Shown one piece after another: positions 42,556-51,100 of a DNA stretch of 64,000 nt. Position 1 is the first letter of the stretch. Each line of letters starts with the position of its first letter. This DNA is from JANXQG01 sp964615095 (GTDB taxonomy: Bacteria > Planctomycetota > Planctomycetia > Pirellulales > Thermoguttaceae), in NCBI GenBank assembly GCA_964615095.1, contig CAZTPX010000029.1:1-64000 (forward strand). The letters are read 5' to 3'. The notes under the pieces were generated by a model that searched no databases, was not told the origin of the DNA, and saw nothing but the letters and a program-made list of their open reading frames with translations. A program made the translations under genes and the position numbers.

Positions 42556-44694
42556 TTACCTCGGAATCGGCAAAACTACCGTGGCGTCCTCATTGAGGGT
42601 GGCCTCGCCTTCCTTGCCGTCGATACGATAGCGGATCCGCAAGTGCTTGACGACGCCGGAGGCCGGGTCGCCGCCAAACGACTCGTTGTAGCTCGACGAG
42701 GGCAGGAAGATGACGCGGAAGTTGCGGGCATAACGGCGGAGGATTGCGGTCACGTCCTTCACCTGGCCGCCCTCGCCGTACTCGGCCTTGAGGATCTCCA
42801 GCTTCACCGTCTTGTGCCCGGCCTGGGCCAGGGCCTTGCGCAGCTCGATCGAATTTCCGCCACTGGCCCGTTCGATCCCCATCGCCACGATGGCGGCTTC
42901 CTCCTTCAAATCCGGCGCCTTGGCGGCCTCCAGGGCCAGGTCCAGCATCTCCGGACTGGGATAGCGGAGCAGAATCTCCAGCACCAAACGCTTGTCGTCG
43001 GGCCGCCGGGCAATCTCGAGGGCCGTGCGGCACATCGCCGCGCGGTCGGCCTGCGGAATGACGAACTGCCGGGCCAGGCGGATGTAGCCCCGCACCGCCC
43101 GCACCTGGCACTTTTCGTCCTTGGTGTTCTTCGCAAGATCCGTGAGCAAGGGGGCCGCGTCGACCGACTTCCATTGCCCCAGCAGGCGGAAGGCTGTGTC
43201 GCGCAACACTTCATCGCTCTGCCTGGCGGCGTCGCCCATGGCGGCCAACGCCCTCTGGCCGCCCAACGCGCCAAGGACCTCCAGCAGCTTGCACTTCAGC
43301 GCCACCGGGGCCCCCGCCAGGGCGGCGGCCAGCCTCTCGCCGCAGGCCTCCGGGTCAGGCATCCGTTGCGAGGCGTCCTGCAATGCCTTGGCAATCGCGG
43401 CCGCTTCCTCATCGTTTTGCGCGGCGCGTAGTCGGGCAATCAGTTGGGGAAGCTCAGCGAATTGGATCGTCCCGCCTAGGGCGGTCAAGGCGGCGGCGCG
43501 GACCTTCGCATCGGCATCGTCGGCCGCCTTCCACAAAATTGGCGTTGCAGCAGCCACGTGCCGCCGTCCGGCCAGCTCAACGAGGATTTTTCCGGCCCCA
43601 CCGCTGGCGGCTGGCAGCCGTTGGGCGATGAGATTGTCGATCGCCGGGCCTTGCAGGGCATCGATTACTCCCAGCGCGGCCTGCGCGATCGTCGCATCAT
43701 CTTCCGCTGCCGCATCGAGCAGGATGGGCGCGCTCACCGCCTCGTCAACCCGTTTCAGGGCACGCAAGGCATAAACTCGCACCTGCGGGGAGCTGCCCTT
43801 GGCGGCCTTGACAATCTGCGGGACAACACTCGACTCGCCACGGTCGGCTAGCGCAAGGATCAAGAGCGATTGCCGCTGCGGGACGGCGCGGGCCAATTCG
43901 GCCGCCACGGCCTCGGTCGCCTCAGGACCGGGAAGTTCCCTCGCCACGAACAGCCCCAGGGCAAAGTGTTGCTTGTCGGCCGATTGCAGCTCTTTGACCA
44001 GCAGCGGCACACCCTCGGCCCCGCGGGCGAGAATCGCGCCGCGCGTCGCTTCCAAGATCCGTGTCTGCGGCAGGTCGGCTGCCCGGACAGCGTCGTAGAG
44101 CTTCACTGCCTCGGCGCTCTCGCCGTGTGCGCGGTTGCGCTCGGCGCAAAGAATGCACCCTTCGGCCACCGCCGAACGAACGGCCATCGGCTCGATCGCC
44201 AGCGAACTCCGCAGAGTGGCCACGGCCGCGTCGGTGCCGATGCGGCCCAGGGCCACGGCAGCAGCCGCGGCAACCTCGTGGTCGGAGTCCTCCAACAGCC
44301 CGATCAACCGATCGACCGCCTTCGTATCGTGGCGGACCGCCAGAGAATTGATCACGCCGACCCGCAACCGACCTTGCAACTGTCCGCAGGCTGTCCGCAG
44401 GGCGTCGTCCGCCGAGATGTCGGGAATGACCTCCAGGGCAATCCGCGCCCAGCCAGAAAGTTCTGCCTGGGGAAGCAGCGCCGCCAGCGCCGGCACGGCG
44501 TCGCCGTCACCGATCAGTGCCAGCCGCTTACAGGCCAGGGCCTTGTCGGCCGGCGCGGCGTTGCCCTGCAGAAGCTCGATAAGCTTTCTCTGTTCGGCGC
44601 GGGTATTGGCCTTCGCGGCTTTGTCGGCGGCGAGAGCGGGAATACACAGGACGGCAATGAGTGTCAGAAGAAAGAACGTTTTGAGGTATCGCAT
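42556..44694 (-). CDS. exported HEAT-repeat protein
   Basis: 712 residues from ATG at 44694 with GGAG nine bases upstream; signal peptide YLKTFFLLTLIAVLCIPALA. The body is a run of HEAT/PBS-lyase-like repeats of about 30-38 residues: DAVPALAALLPQAELSGWAR, KAVDRLIGLLEDSDHEVAAA, AAVALGRIGTDAAVATLRSS, DAKVRAAALTALGGTIQFAE and GGQRALAAMGDAARQSDEVL. The last 90 residues (after EAAIVAMGIERASG) include LKAEYGEGGQVKDVTAILRR and NFRVIFLPSSSYNESFGGDP and look like a separate small domain. A binding scaffold is likely. The Gfo/Idh/MocA gene lies 25 bases upstream on the same strand, so the two form an operon; such pairing is common in planctomycetes. Confidence 0.85.
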   Translation of the reverse strand: MRYLKTFFLLTLIAVLCIPALAADKAAKANTRAEQRKLIELLQGNAAPADKALACKRLALIGDGDAVPALAALLPQAELSGWARIALEVIPDISADDALRTACGQLQGRLRVGVINSLAVRHDTKAVDRLIGLLEDSDHEVAAAAAVALGRIGTDAAVATLRSSLAIEPMAVRSAVAEGCILCAERNRAHGESAEAVKLYDAVRAADLPQTRILEATRGAILARGAEGVPLLVKELQSADKQHFALGLFVARELPGPEATEAVAAELARAVPQRQSLLILALADRGESSVVPQIVKAAKGSSPQVRVYALRALKRVDEAVSAPILLDAAAEDDATIAQAALGVIDALQGPAIDNLIAQRLPAASGGAGKILVELAGRRHVAAATPILWKAADDADAKVRAAALTALGGTIQFAELPQLIARLRAAQNDEEAAAIAKALQDASQRMPDPEACGERLAAALAGAPVALKCKLLEVLGALGGQRALAAMGDAARQSDEVLRDTAFRLLGQWKSVDAAPLLTDLAKNTKDEKCQVRAVRGYIRLARQFVIPQADRAAMCRTALEIARRPDDKRLVLEILLRYPSPEMLDLALEAAKAPDLKEEAAIVAMGIERASGGNSIELRKALAQAGHKTVKLEILKAEYGEGGQVKDVTAILRRYARNFRVIFLPSSSYNESFGGDPASGVVKHLRIRYRIDGKEGEATLNEDATVVLPIPR

Positions 44695-44719
44695 GAAAGT
44701 GCTCCGGGTAAGTGTTTCG

Positions 44720-46000
44720 TTAGAATCGCCAGGGGTCGCGGAGGGCTTCGCCGCGAAGGCGATTCGCTTCGTCGTCGCCAATGAATTCGTTCTTCTTGGG
44801 ATCGTAGGTCAGTTTGCGGTTAAGGAAGATCGCAATGTTCATGGCGTGGCAGGTGATATGCGACTGGCAAGCCACCTGGGCGTTCGCCCGCGGCAGGCCG
44901 CGCGACTTCACGCAGTCGAGGAAATCGCGAACGTGGTAAGTGGCCGGGTAACCGCCGATCTCGGCCACCTTCTTTCCCGCCAGCAACGTGGGTGAACTGA
45001 GCACGAGTTGCCCGCTATCGCCCGTTTCCACCCAGCCGGTGCTGCCCTCGTAACGCACGGGGCAAGACCCCAGCGGCAACCAGCCGTCGTTACGGGCCAC
45101 CAGCTTCACGCCGCTGGCATAGCGAGCCGTGGCCTGACCGTTTTCGATGGGAAAGAACTCGACCGGGGCAGTGTCGTCGGCCTTGGCGGCCCACTGGCAT
45201 TGGTCGATACAATGCGAGCCCCATTCCAGGCATCCGCCGCCGACCATGCCGCCGCCCTTCTCAAATTCGGCGCTCAGCAATCCCGCGTTGTACGGCCGCC
45301 AGGCGGCCGTGCCCAGGAACATGTCCCAATCGACCACGTCCTTGGACGGCTCGGGCTGGGCGGTGGGCCAGCCGCTGCTATGAGTGCCCAGCCCGCCGGG
45401 ATGCGCATGGACGGTTTGCAGCTTGCCCAATTTGCCCTGGCGCGCAAGTTCCGCGGCGAACTCGAAGTGCGGCAGGTTCCGTCGCTGCATGCCACCCTGG
45501 AAGACGCGGGCCGTGCGGTGGATCGTATCGGCTAAAGCGATGCTCTCCATGATGTTCTTGGAGCAAGGCTTTTCGCAATACATGTCCTTACCCGCCTTGG
45601 CGGCGAAGATGGAGAGCAGGGCGTGCCAGTTCGAGCCGGTTGTGATCAGCACGGCGTCGATGTCGGACCGCGCCAGCAGATCGCGGAAGTCGCGATAGGC
45701 GGGGCAATTGGCCAGCTTGTATTGTTCCTCGATGCGGCCTTTCACGGCCTTGCGGCGATCCAGGCGGACGTCGCAGCAGGCGGCGAAGCGGACATCGGGC
45801 TGTTCCATGAAGCAGCCGATAACATACGAGCCGCGGCCGCCGATGCCGATCGAGCCCATCACGATCTGTTCGCTGGGCGGCACAGCGCCGTTCTTGCCCA
45901 GCACTGAGGCGGGGATCAGGTAAGGCACGGCCAAGGCAGCTCCGGCGTGCAGGGCCGTTTTCAGGAAGTGTCGTCGTTCTGCGCGTTTGGATTCGAGCAT
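44720..46000 (-). CDS. Gfo/Idh/MocA-family oxidoreductase with Tat signal
   Basis: 426 residues from ATG at 46000 (MLESKRAERRHFLKTALHAG); the RRHFLK motif and following hydrophobic run are a Tat signal. The Rossmann part has VMGSIGIGGRGSYVIGCFME, ACCDVRLDRRKAVKG, AVLITTGSNWHALLSIFAAK and the K-P pair in DMYCEKPCSKNIMES. The substrate part has GGGCLEWGSHCIDQCQWAA, where the H-x-x-D corresponds to the catalytic helix, and HVRDFLDCVKSRG near the end. First gene of the pair with the HEAT-repeat protein. Substrate unknown; sequence is clearly different from the homologue at 28762-29991, so they are not a recent duplication. Confidence 0.88.
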   Translation of the reverse strand: MLESKRAERRHFLKTALHAGAALAVPYLIPASVLGKNGAVPPSEQIVMGSIGIGGRGSYVIGCFMEQPDVRFAACCDVRLDRRKAVKGRIEEQYKLANCPAYRDFRDLLARSDIDAVLITTGSNWHALLSIFAAKAGKDMYCEKPCSKNIMESIALADTIHRTARVFQGGMQRRNLPHFEFAAELARQGKLGKLQTVHAHPGGLGTHSSGWPTAQPEPSKDVVDWDMFLGTAAWRPYNAGLLSAEFEKGGGMVGGGCLEWGSHCIDQCQWAAKADDTAPVEFFPIENGQATARYASGVKLVARNDGWLPLGSCPVRYEGSTGWVETGDSGQLVLSSPTLLAGKKVAEIGGYPATYHVRDFLDCVKSRGLPRANAQVACQSHITCHAMNIAIFLNRKLTYDPKKNEFIGDDEANRLRGEALRDPWRF

Positions 46001-46200
46001 GGCGTGATTCCTAGGATAGGGGAATACATGGCCGGCTGTCAACACAGCCGCGGCGGGGAAGGAATATAGGTAGGCGGTCGGAATCCCAGTGGCACATCCG
46101 GCCGACTGCCATCATAACCGACCGTTGGGGAAATTGCCAAGGTTTTTTTTGAGGAAAGGCGCTCGCATTACCGGCCTTTGCGGGAAAATCCCGCTACTCC

Positions 46201-47364
46201 ATGATCCGTGTGGCGCGCGGTCAAGATGGCGTGTTGTATTCGATGAACCTGGACGGAACCGGTTACCAGGTGCTCCATAATTTTTCTGGCGCCGACGGTA
46301 ATCAGCCGGAATCGGATTTGACTTTCGCGGGAACGACGCTCTTTGGCACAGCCCAATTTGGCGCTCAAGGCGGAGGCGCTGGCAACGGCACAGTTTTCAG
46401 CTACAACACCCTCAATGCAAGTTTTCAAACTGTGTATCAGTTCGCCGGCGCGTTTACGGATGCGGCAACTCCGATGGCCGGCTTCACAGCCGTTGGAAAC
46501 ACACTATACGCCGAAACATGGGAAGGGGGCAGCGGCAACGGTGGAGCCATTATCCGGCTGAATTCCGATGGCACAGGTTACAGCATGGTAAAGAGCCTGG
46601 GTGGGTTTGGGACGCCGCAACCTGGCTCCCAACCCGAAGCAGATCTTATTCAAGTGGGTTCGAAATTATACGGAACAACCAATGCGGGAGGAGCTTACGG
46701 CAACGGAACGATCTTCAGCCTCGATCTAAACACCTTCGCGCTGAATTATTTGTACAGTTTCGGCTCGGTTGCCAACGACGGTTCGAAGCCGCATGGAAAT
46801 CTCTTGCTGGATGGCAGCGAGTTATATGGAATCACAACTGACGGCGGAAGCGCGAACGACGGCGTGTTGTTCAGTTTCAATACGACTTCGTCCACGTACA
46901 ATGTGCTCCACGACTTTGGTGGCACGGCTGACGGCGCCAACCCAATGGGCGGGTTGGTGCTGGTTGATTCGCTACTGTACGGAACTGCGTCGGCGGGCGG
47001 GAGTACAGGGGATGGCATCGTCTATAGCTTTGATCCGGCCACTGACAATTTGGCGATCGTTCACAGTTTCATGGGGACGCCAAACGATGGCCAGAACCCG
47101 CACTCCGATCTCACGTCCCTCGGCAATACGATTTACGGAACGACGTATGGCGGAGGAACTAATGGGGCAGGCACATTGTTTTCCATCGCCGTTTCTGAGC
47201 CAAGTACCCTCGTCCTTCTCGCCGCCGGTGCCATCGGCCTTCTCGGCTACGGTTGGCGCCGAAGGGTAGCAAGAACTGCGAAGCCAGCGGCCCTCGACGA
47301 AGACGCCCACCCATCCTGGCCTTCGCATGCGTCCCAGGCGAGCGCGGCACGACGGGCAGCTTGA
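46201..47364 (+). CDS. GloVer-repeat surface protein with PEP-CTERM anchor, no signal peptide seen
   Basis: 387 residues. Six to seven repeats of about 50 residues follow the GloVer pattern G-x-L-x-x-x-G-x-x-L-Y-G-T-x-x-x-G-G-x-x-G-x-G-T-V-F-S, for example NLLLDGSELYGITTDGGSAN and DLTSLGNTIYGTTYGGGTNG, presumably a beta-propeller. The C-terminus is SEPSTLVLLAAGAIGLLGYG and RRR, a PEP-CTERM signal, then an extra tail ending ASAARRAA. The first ATG is at 46201 and the first residues already resemble a repeat. The frame is open only 48 bases further back, to TGA at 46150, and holds no signal peptide. The gene has therefore probably lost its 5' end, or the start uses an unrecognised signal. First of three related genes. 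Confidence 0.72.
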   Translation: MIRVARGQDGVLYSMNLDGTGYQVLHNFSGADGNQPESDLTFAGTTLFGTAQFGAQGGGAGNGTVFSYNTLNASFQTVYQFAGAFTDAATPMAGFTAVGNTLYAETWEGGSGNGGAIIRLNSDGTGYSMVKSLGGFGTPQPGSQPEADLIQVGSKLYGTTNAGGAYGNGTIFSLDLNTFALNYLYSFGSVANDGSKPHGNLLLDGSELYGITTDGGSANDGVLFSFNTTSSTYNVLHDFGGTADGANPMGGLVLVDSLLYGTASAGGSTGDGIVYSFDPATDNLAIVHSFMGTPNDGQNPHSDLTSLGNTIYGTTYGGGTNGAGTLFSIAVSEPSTLVLLAAGAIGLLGYGWRRRVARTAKPAALDEDAHPSWPSHASQASAARRAA

Positions 47365-47935
47365 TCGAGCGCGTCGAAGGCCCACGCTGCTGACTATCCA
47401 TTTCTTATAGTCGACGTGGCCGTTGGCCCGATTTGTCAATGCAGACCAAGCGTATTCTCGCATGTTTTGCTGTGGCAATTCACCGGTCGTCCGGTGAATT
47501 GCGGCCCAACGCGGTACATGCCGCGGTAAATCTGCCCCGTGCCGCAACATCAACCCACCCTTGTGGCCAATGTGGGCCATCTCGCTCGCTGGCAAATGCT
47601 CGATCAATCTGCAATAAATCTCATAGCGGCATTTGACAAACCGATGACGCCGTATTAAATTGCACGTTGTTCCAGCACGGAACCCTACACGTATGGAGGT
47701 TGTTCCGGAACACGGGCGGCACGGGTGTGCAGCCCATACGCATGGCAATTCATTGCAGGCAGCGTTGCGCGTAACGAGCACGGTAGCAGCCCCATAGCCC
47801 GGCGGGGATCCTATTTACTCAGCTGCACCGGCGCGGCTCACTTTGACGGCGACTCTCAAGCGAGTCTCGCACTGCGCGCCTATCTTTCGCTGCTTCGTTC
47901 TCCCTTGAGTGTCTTTTTTGGCGGAGCGTTGCGCG
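47362..47935. repeat. duplicated intergenic segment, copy A
   Basis: From the stop codon of the first PEP-CTERM gene for about 555 bases the sequence matches 53289-53870 nearly base for base, with the same length to within a few bases. Landmarks in common are GATCGAGCGCGTCGAAGGCC, TATCCA-TTCTTATAGTC, the hairpin around 47475, GGAACCCTACACGTATGGAG and CTCCCTTGAGTGTCTT at the end. The following ~215 bases before the next gene are not shared. Confidence 0.9.
47475..47502 (+). terminator. stem-loop downstream of the first PEP-CTERM gene
   Basis: GCAATTCACCGG and CCGGTGAATTGC flank a TCGT loop, a perfect 12-bp stem 111 bases after the stop. The equivalent place in copies B and C also folds (C has CAATTCA/TGAATTG), though with different loop sequence. 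Conservation of pairing suggests a transcript structure such as a terminator. Confidence 0.5.
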
Positions 47936-48152
47936 ATCGCGGTGCAGCCTTAAGATGCGGACAAGATATTTGTGTACTCAAGGAGAAGACGGATGTTTGG
48001 CGGGTTGTCCCTCTTGACGGTTCCCATGCGGTTGGAGCCTCTTCCCTTGCTTTTGCAGGCGGCAATCCCTCCCGGCTTTTGAAGCCTGGGCGGATTTTCG
48101 CTTGGGATCGTGATTCCGGGACGGCTAAGTACTGGAAGAAGAGGGCAGATTC

Positions 48153-51100
48153 ATGTCTTGGAAACCGTTATTGTCGGCAATTCTCGTTTTCGGTTGCCTT
48201 TCCGCCGGAGCCGGCGCACAGAACATCAACACCTTATACACGTTCAGCGGAGGCTATGACGGCGGTGCTGTGGACGGGGCCTTGACGCTCAGCGGCTCGG
48301 TCCTCTACGGCACGACCGAAATGGGCGGCGCTTATAGCCAGGGCGACGTCTTCAGCATACCTGTTACCGGCGGCAGCGTTACGGTGCTGTCCTCGCTGAG
48401 CGGCGCCCCAAGCGGTTTCACGCTGGGTCTCGCCGGCGTGACCCTGGTCGGCTCTACCCTGTATGGCACGACCTACGGCGGCGGCGCCGATTACGATGGC
48501 TCGGTCTTCAGCGTCCCTGTGACTGGCGGCCCTGAGACGACTTTGCTTTCGTTCACGGGCACGGGGGGCGCATGTCCCGGCGTGGGCCCTATCGGCAGCC
48601 TGACGCTTGTCGGCTCGACCTTCTACGGCATGACACGAGACGGCGGCGCTTACGGCGATGGCAACGTCTTTTGCGTGAACATCAACGGCAGCGGGTACAA
48701 GAACCTGTTGAATTTCAACGGGACGAACGGCCAGAATCCCTACGGCGGCTTGACCCTCGGCGGATCGAGTTTCTACGGGTTGACCTACAGCGGAGGAACT
48801 GACGGCGCGGGTAGCGTCTTTAGCATGCCCGTCGGCGGCGGCAGCGCGACGACTCTGTACTCGTTCCAGTGGTACGACGCGCCCTGCTATCCCAAGGGCA
48901 ACTTGGTCCTCAGCGGCACGACCCTCTACGGGACCACGTGGAACGGCGGCGCCTGCGGATACGGCACGGTCTTCAGCATGCCCGTCAGCCGCGGCACGCC
49001 GACGGTCCTTTTGAACTTCAACGGCGCCAACGGCGAGTATCCGCCCGGTTACCTGACGCTTGTGGGCTCAACGCTCTATGGGGTGGCCCAGATGGGTGGC
49101 GCGGCCAATAACGGCACGGTCTTCAGCGTCTCTATCAATGGTGGATCGTCGGGAATCATCTCCTTGAGCGCAAGCAACGGGTATTTTCCACAGGGCGGGC
49201 TGACGCTCTCAGGGTCAACATGGTACGGAACGGCTTCGGGCGGCATCAACGGCGCAGGCACCGTCTTCAGCCTTCCGCTTTTCTCTCCCGCAAGCACTTG
49301 GAACGTGGATGCCGGCAGCAACTGGTCGGCCGTCGCCAACTGGGGAAACGGGACACCTGCCGGCATGGACGCTCAGGCAACGTTCGGCAACGCGATCACC
49401 GCGCCAAGGTCGATCGCCGTCGATATGGCGGTCACCTTAGGAACGCTGACGTTCAATAGTTCCCAAAGCTACACGATAGCCGGGCCGCAGGCCGTTACTC
49501 TCCAGGCAAGCGCAGGGGACGCCGCCATCAACGTCTCCGGCAGCCACCAGATTTTCGCGCCGCTGGTCCTGGCCAGCGCTACCGACGTGACCGTCAACAA
49601 CAGCACGGACACATTGACCGTGCGCGGCAGCATCAGCGGGCCGGGCACGCTCAATATGAACGGCGCCGGCACGCTCGTCCTCGGCGGCGCGAACACCTAT
49701 AGCGGCGGCACGAGTGTTAGCGGCGGGACACTTCAGTTGGCGCATCCGCTGGCGGTGCAAAACAGCACGGTCAGCATGACTTCCAGCGGTTGCTTGGCGT
49801 TCGCCCCGGGGGTCACCAATCCGGTGTTGGGCGGCCTGGCCGGCGCCGCCAACATCGCCCTGGCAACCGCCGCCTCCGAGGCGGTGACGCTCCAAGTGGG
49901 CGGCAACGGCCAAAACACGATCTACAGCGGCGCATTGCGCGGTCCGGGCGGCCTGATCAAGGAGGGGACGGGCACCTTGACCCTTGCCGCGTCCGGCACC
50001 TACACCGGTCCCACGGTGATTGCCGGCGGGGTGCTTCAGCTTTCAAACGCCATCAACGGCAGCAGCGTCGGCGTCCATTTCGTAGGTAATGGCGGCGCCG
50101 TCTCCGGTTCGGCGGGTGTTGTGCCGATGGGCAACTGGAACAATGAGTCGGGCTACGCCTTCAGCGCTAGCCCATTGACGAATAACTCCGGCCAGGCGAG
50201 TGGTGCGACATTTTCCCTCAACGGCGCCACCAGCGTTTGGTGCACTGGCAGCGCCAACCAACTGTTGAACGGTTACGTTAACGTCAGCGGGGGCAGCATG
50301 GCGTTCACCGTGAGCGGCATTCCCTATGCCAGGTACAGCATCTATGCGTATGTCGGCGATTTCAACTTCGGCACCAAGGAAGAAGCAACCGTCAACGGCG
50401 CCACCTATTACTTCGCCACCGAGGGCCGCGCACCGACCACCTACACGGCAATCACCAGCACGAACTCGTCGAGTTATCAGTTGGGCAACTACATCGAGGT
50501 CGACGGACTGACCGGAGCGAGCCAAGCCGTGACGGTTGGCGGAACCGCGCAGCAATACGGCGGGCTGTGCGGCGTCGAGATCGTCAACACATCGCCGGTC
50601 AGCGGCGTGAACGTGCTGCCGGCCACGACGGCGTTGTCGCTCGCCAGCGGCGGCACACTGGACCTCGGCGGCGGCAGCCAGCAGGTGGCCTCGCTTTCGG
50701 ACCAGACGCCCGGCAGCGGCGGCAGCATTATCAACAGCGGGACGAGCGCCTCGGTCCTGACGATCAGCGCAACGGGCGACTCGACCACCTTCAGCGGGAC
50801 GATCCGCGGCGGCGGCACGTTCCGCGCGATCAGGCTGGTGATGAGCGGCAGTGGCGCCCAGACGCTGGCGGGCAGCAACAGCTACACGGGTGGCACGACG
50901 ATCAACTCAGGCACGCTCGAGGCCGCCGGCACTGCGTCGCTGCCCGGTTATGCGACAGCCGGGAAACTCACCGTTGCCAGCGGCGGCATGTTCGCCGTCG
51001 GCGCGGGCGGCAGTGGCTGGACACCGACCAACATCGCTTCGCTGCTGGCGGCCAACGGCGGCAATTTCGCCAGCGGCTCGTTTTTGGGCATCGATACCAC

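Noticed and set aside
47741..47760. Sigma-54-like promoter TGGCA...TTGCA in the intergenic copies
   Set aside because: The GG-to-GC spacing is nine bases rather than ten, so it was not called as a promoter.
47725..48285. ORF inside intergenic copy A (MCSPYAWQFIAGSVARNEHG)
   Set aside because: Copy B has the same frame but differences are mostly amino-acid changing, there is no ribosome binding site, and it overlaps the start of the fused PEP-CTERM gene.
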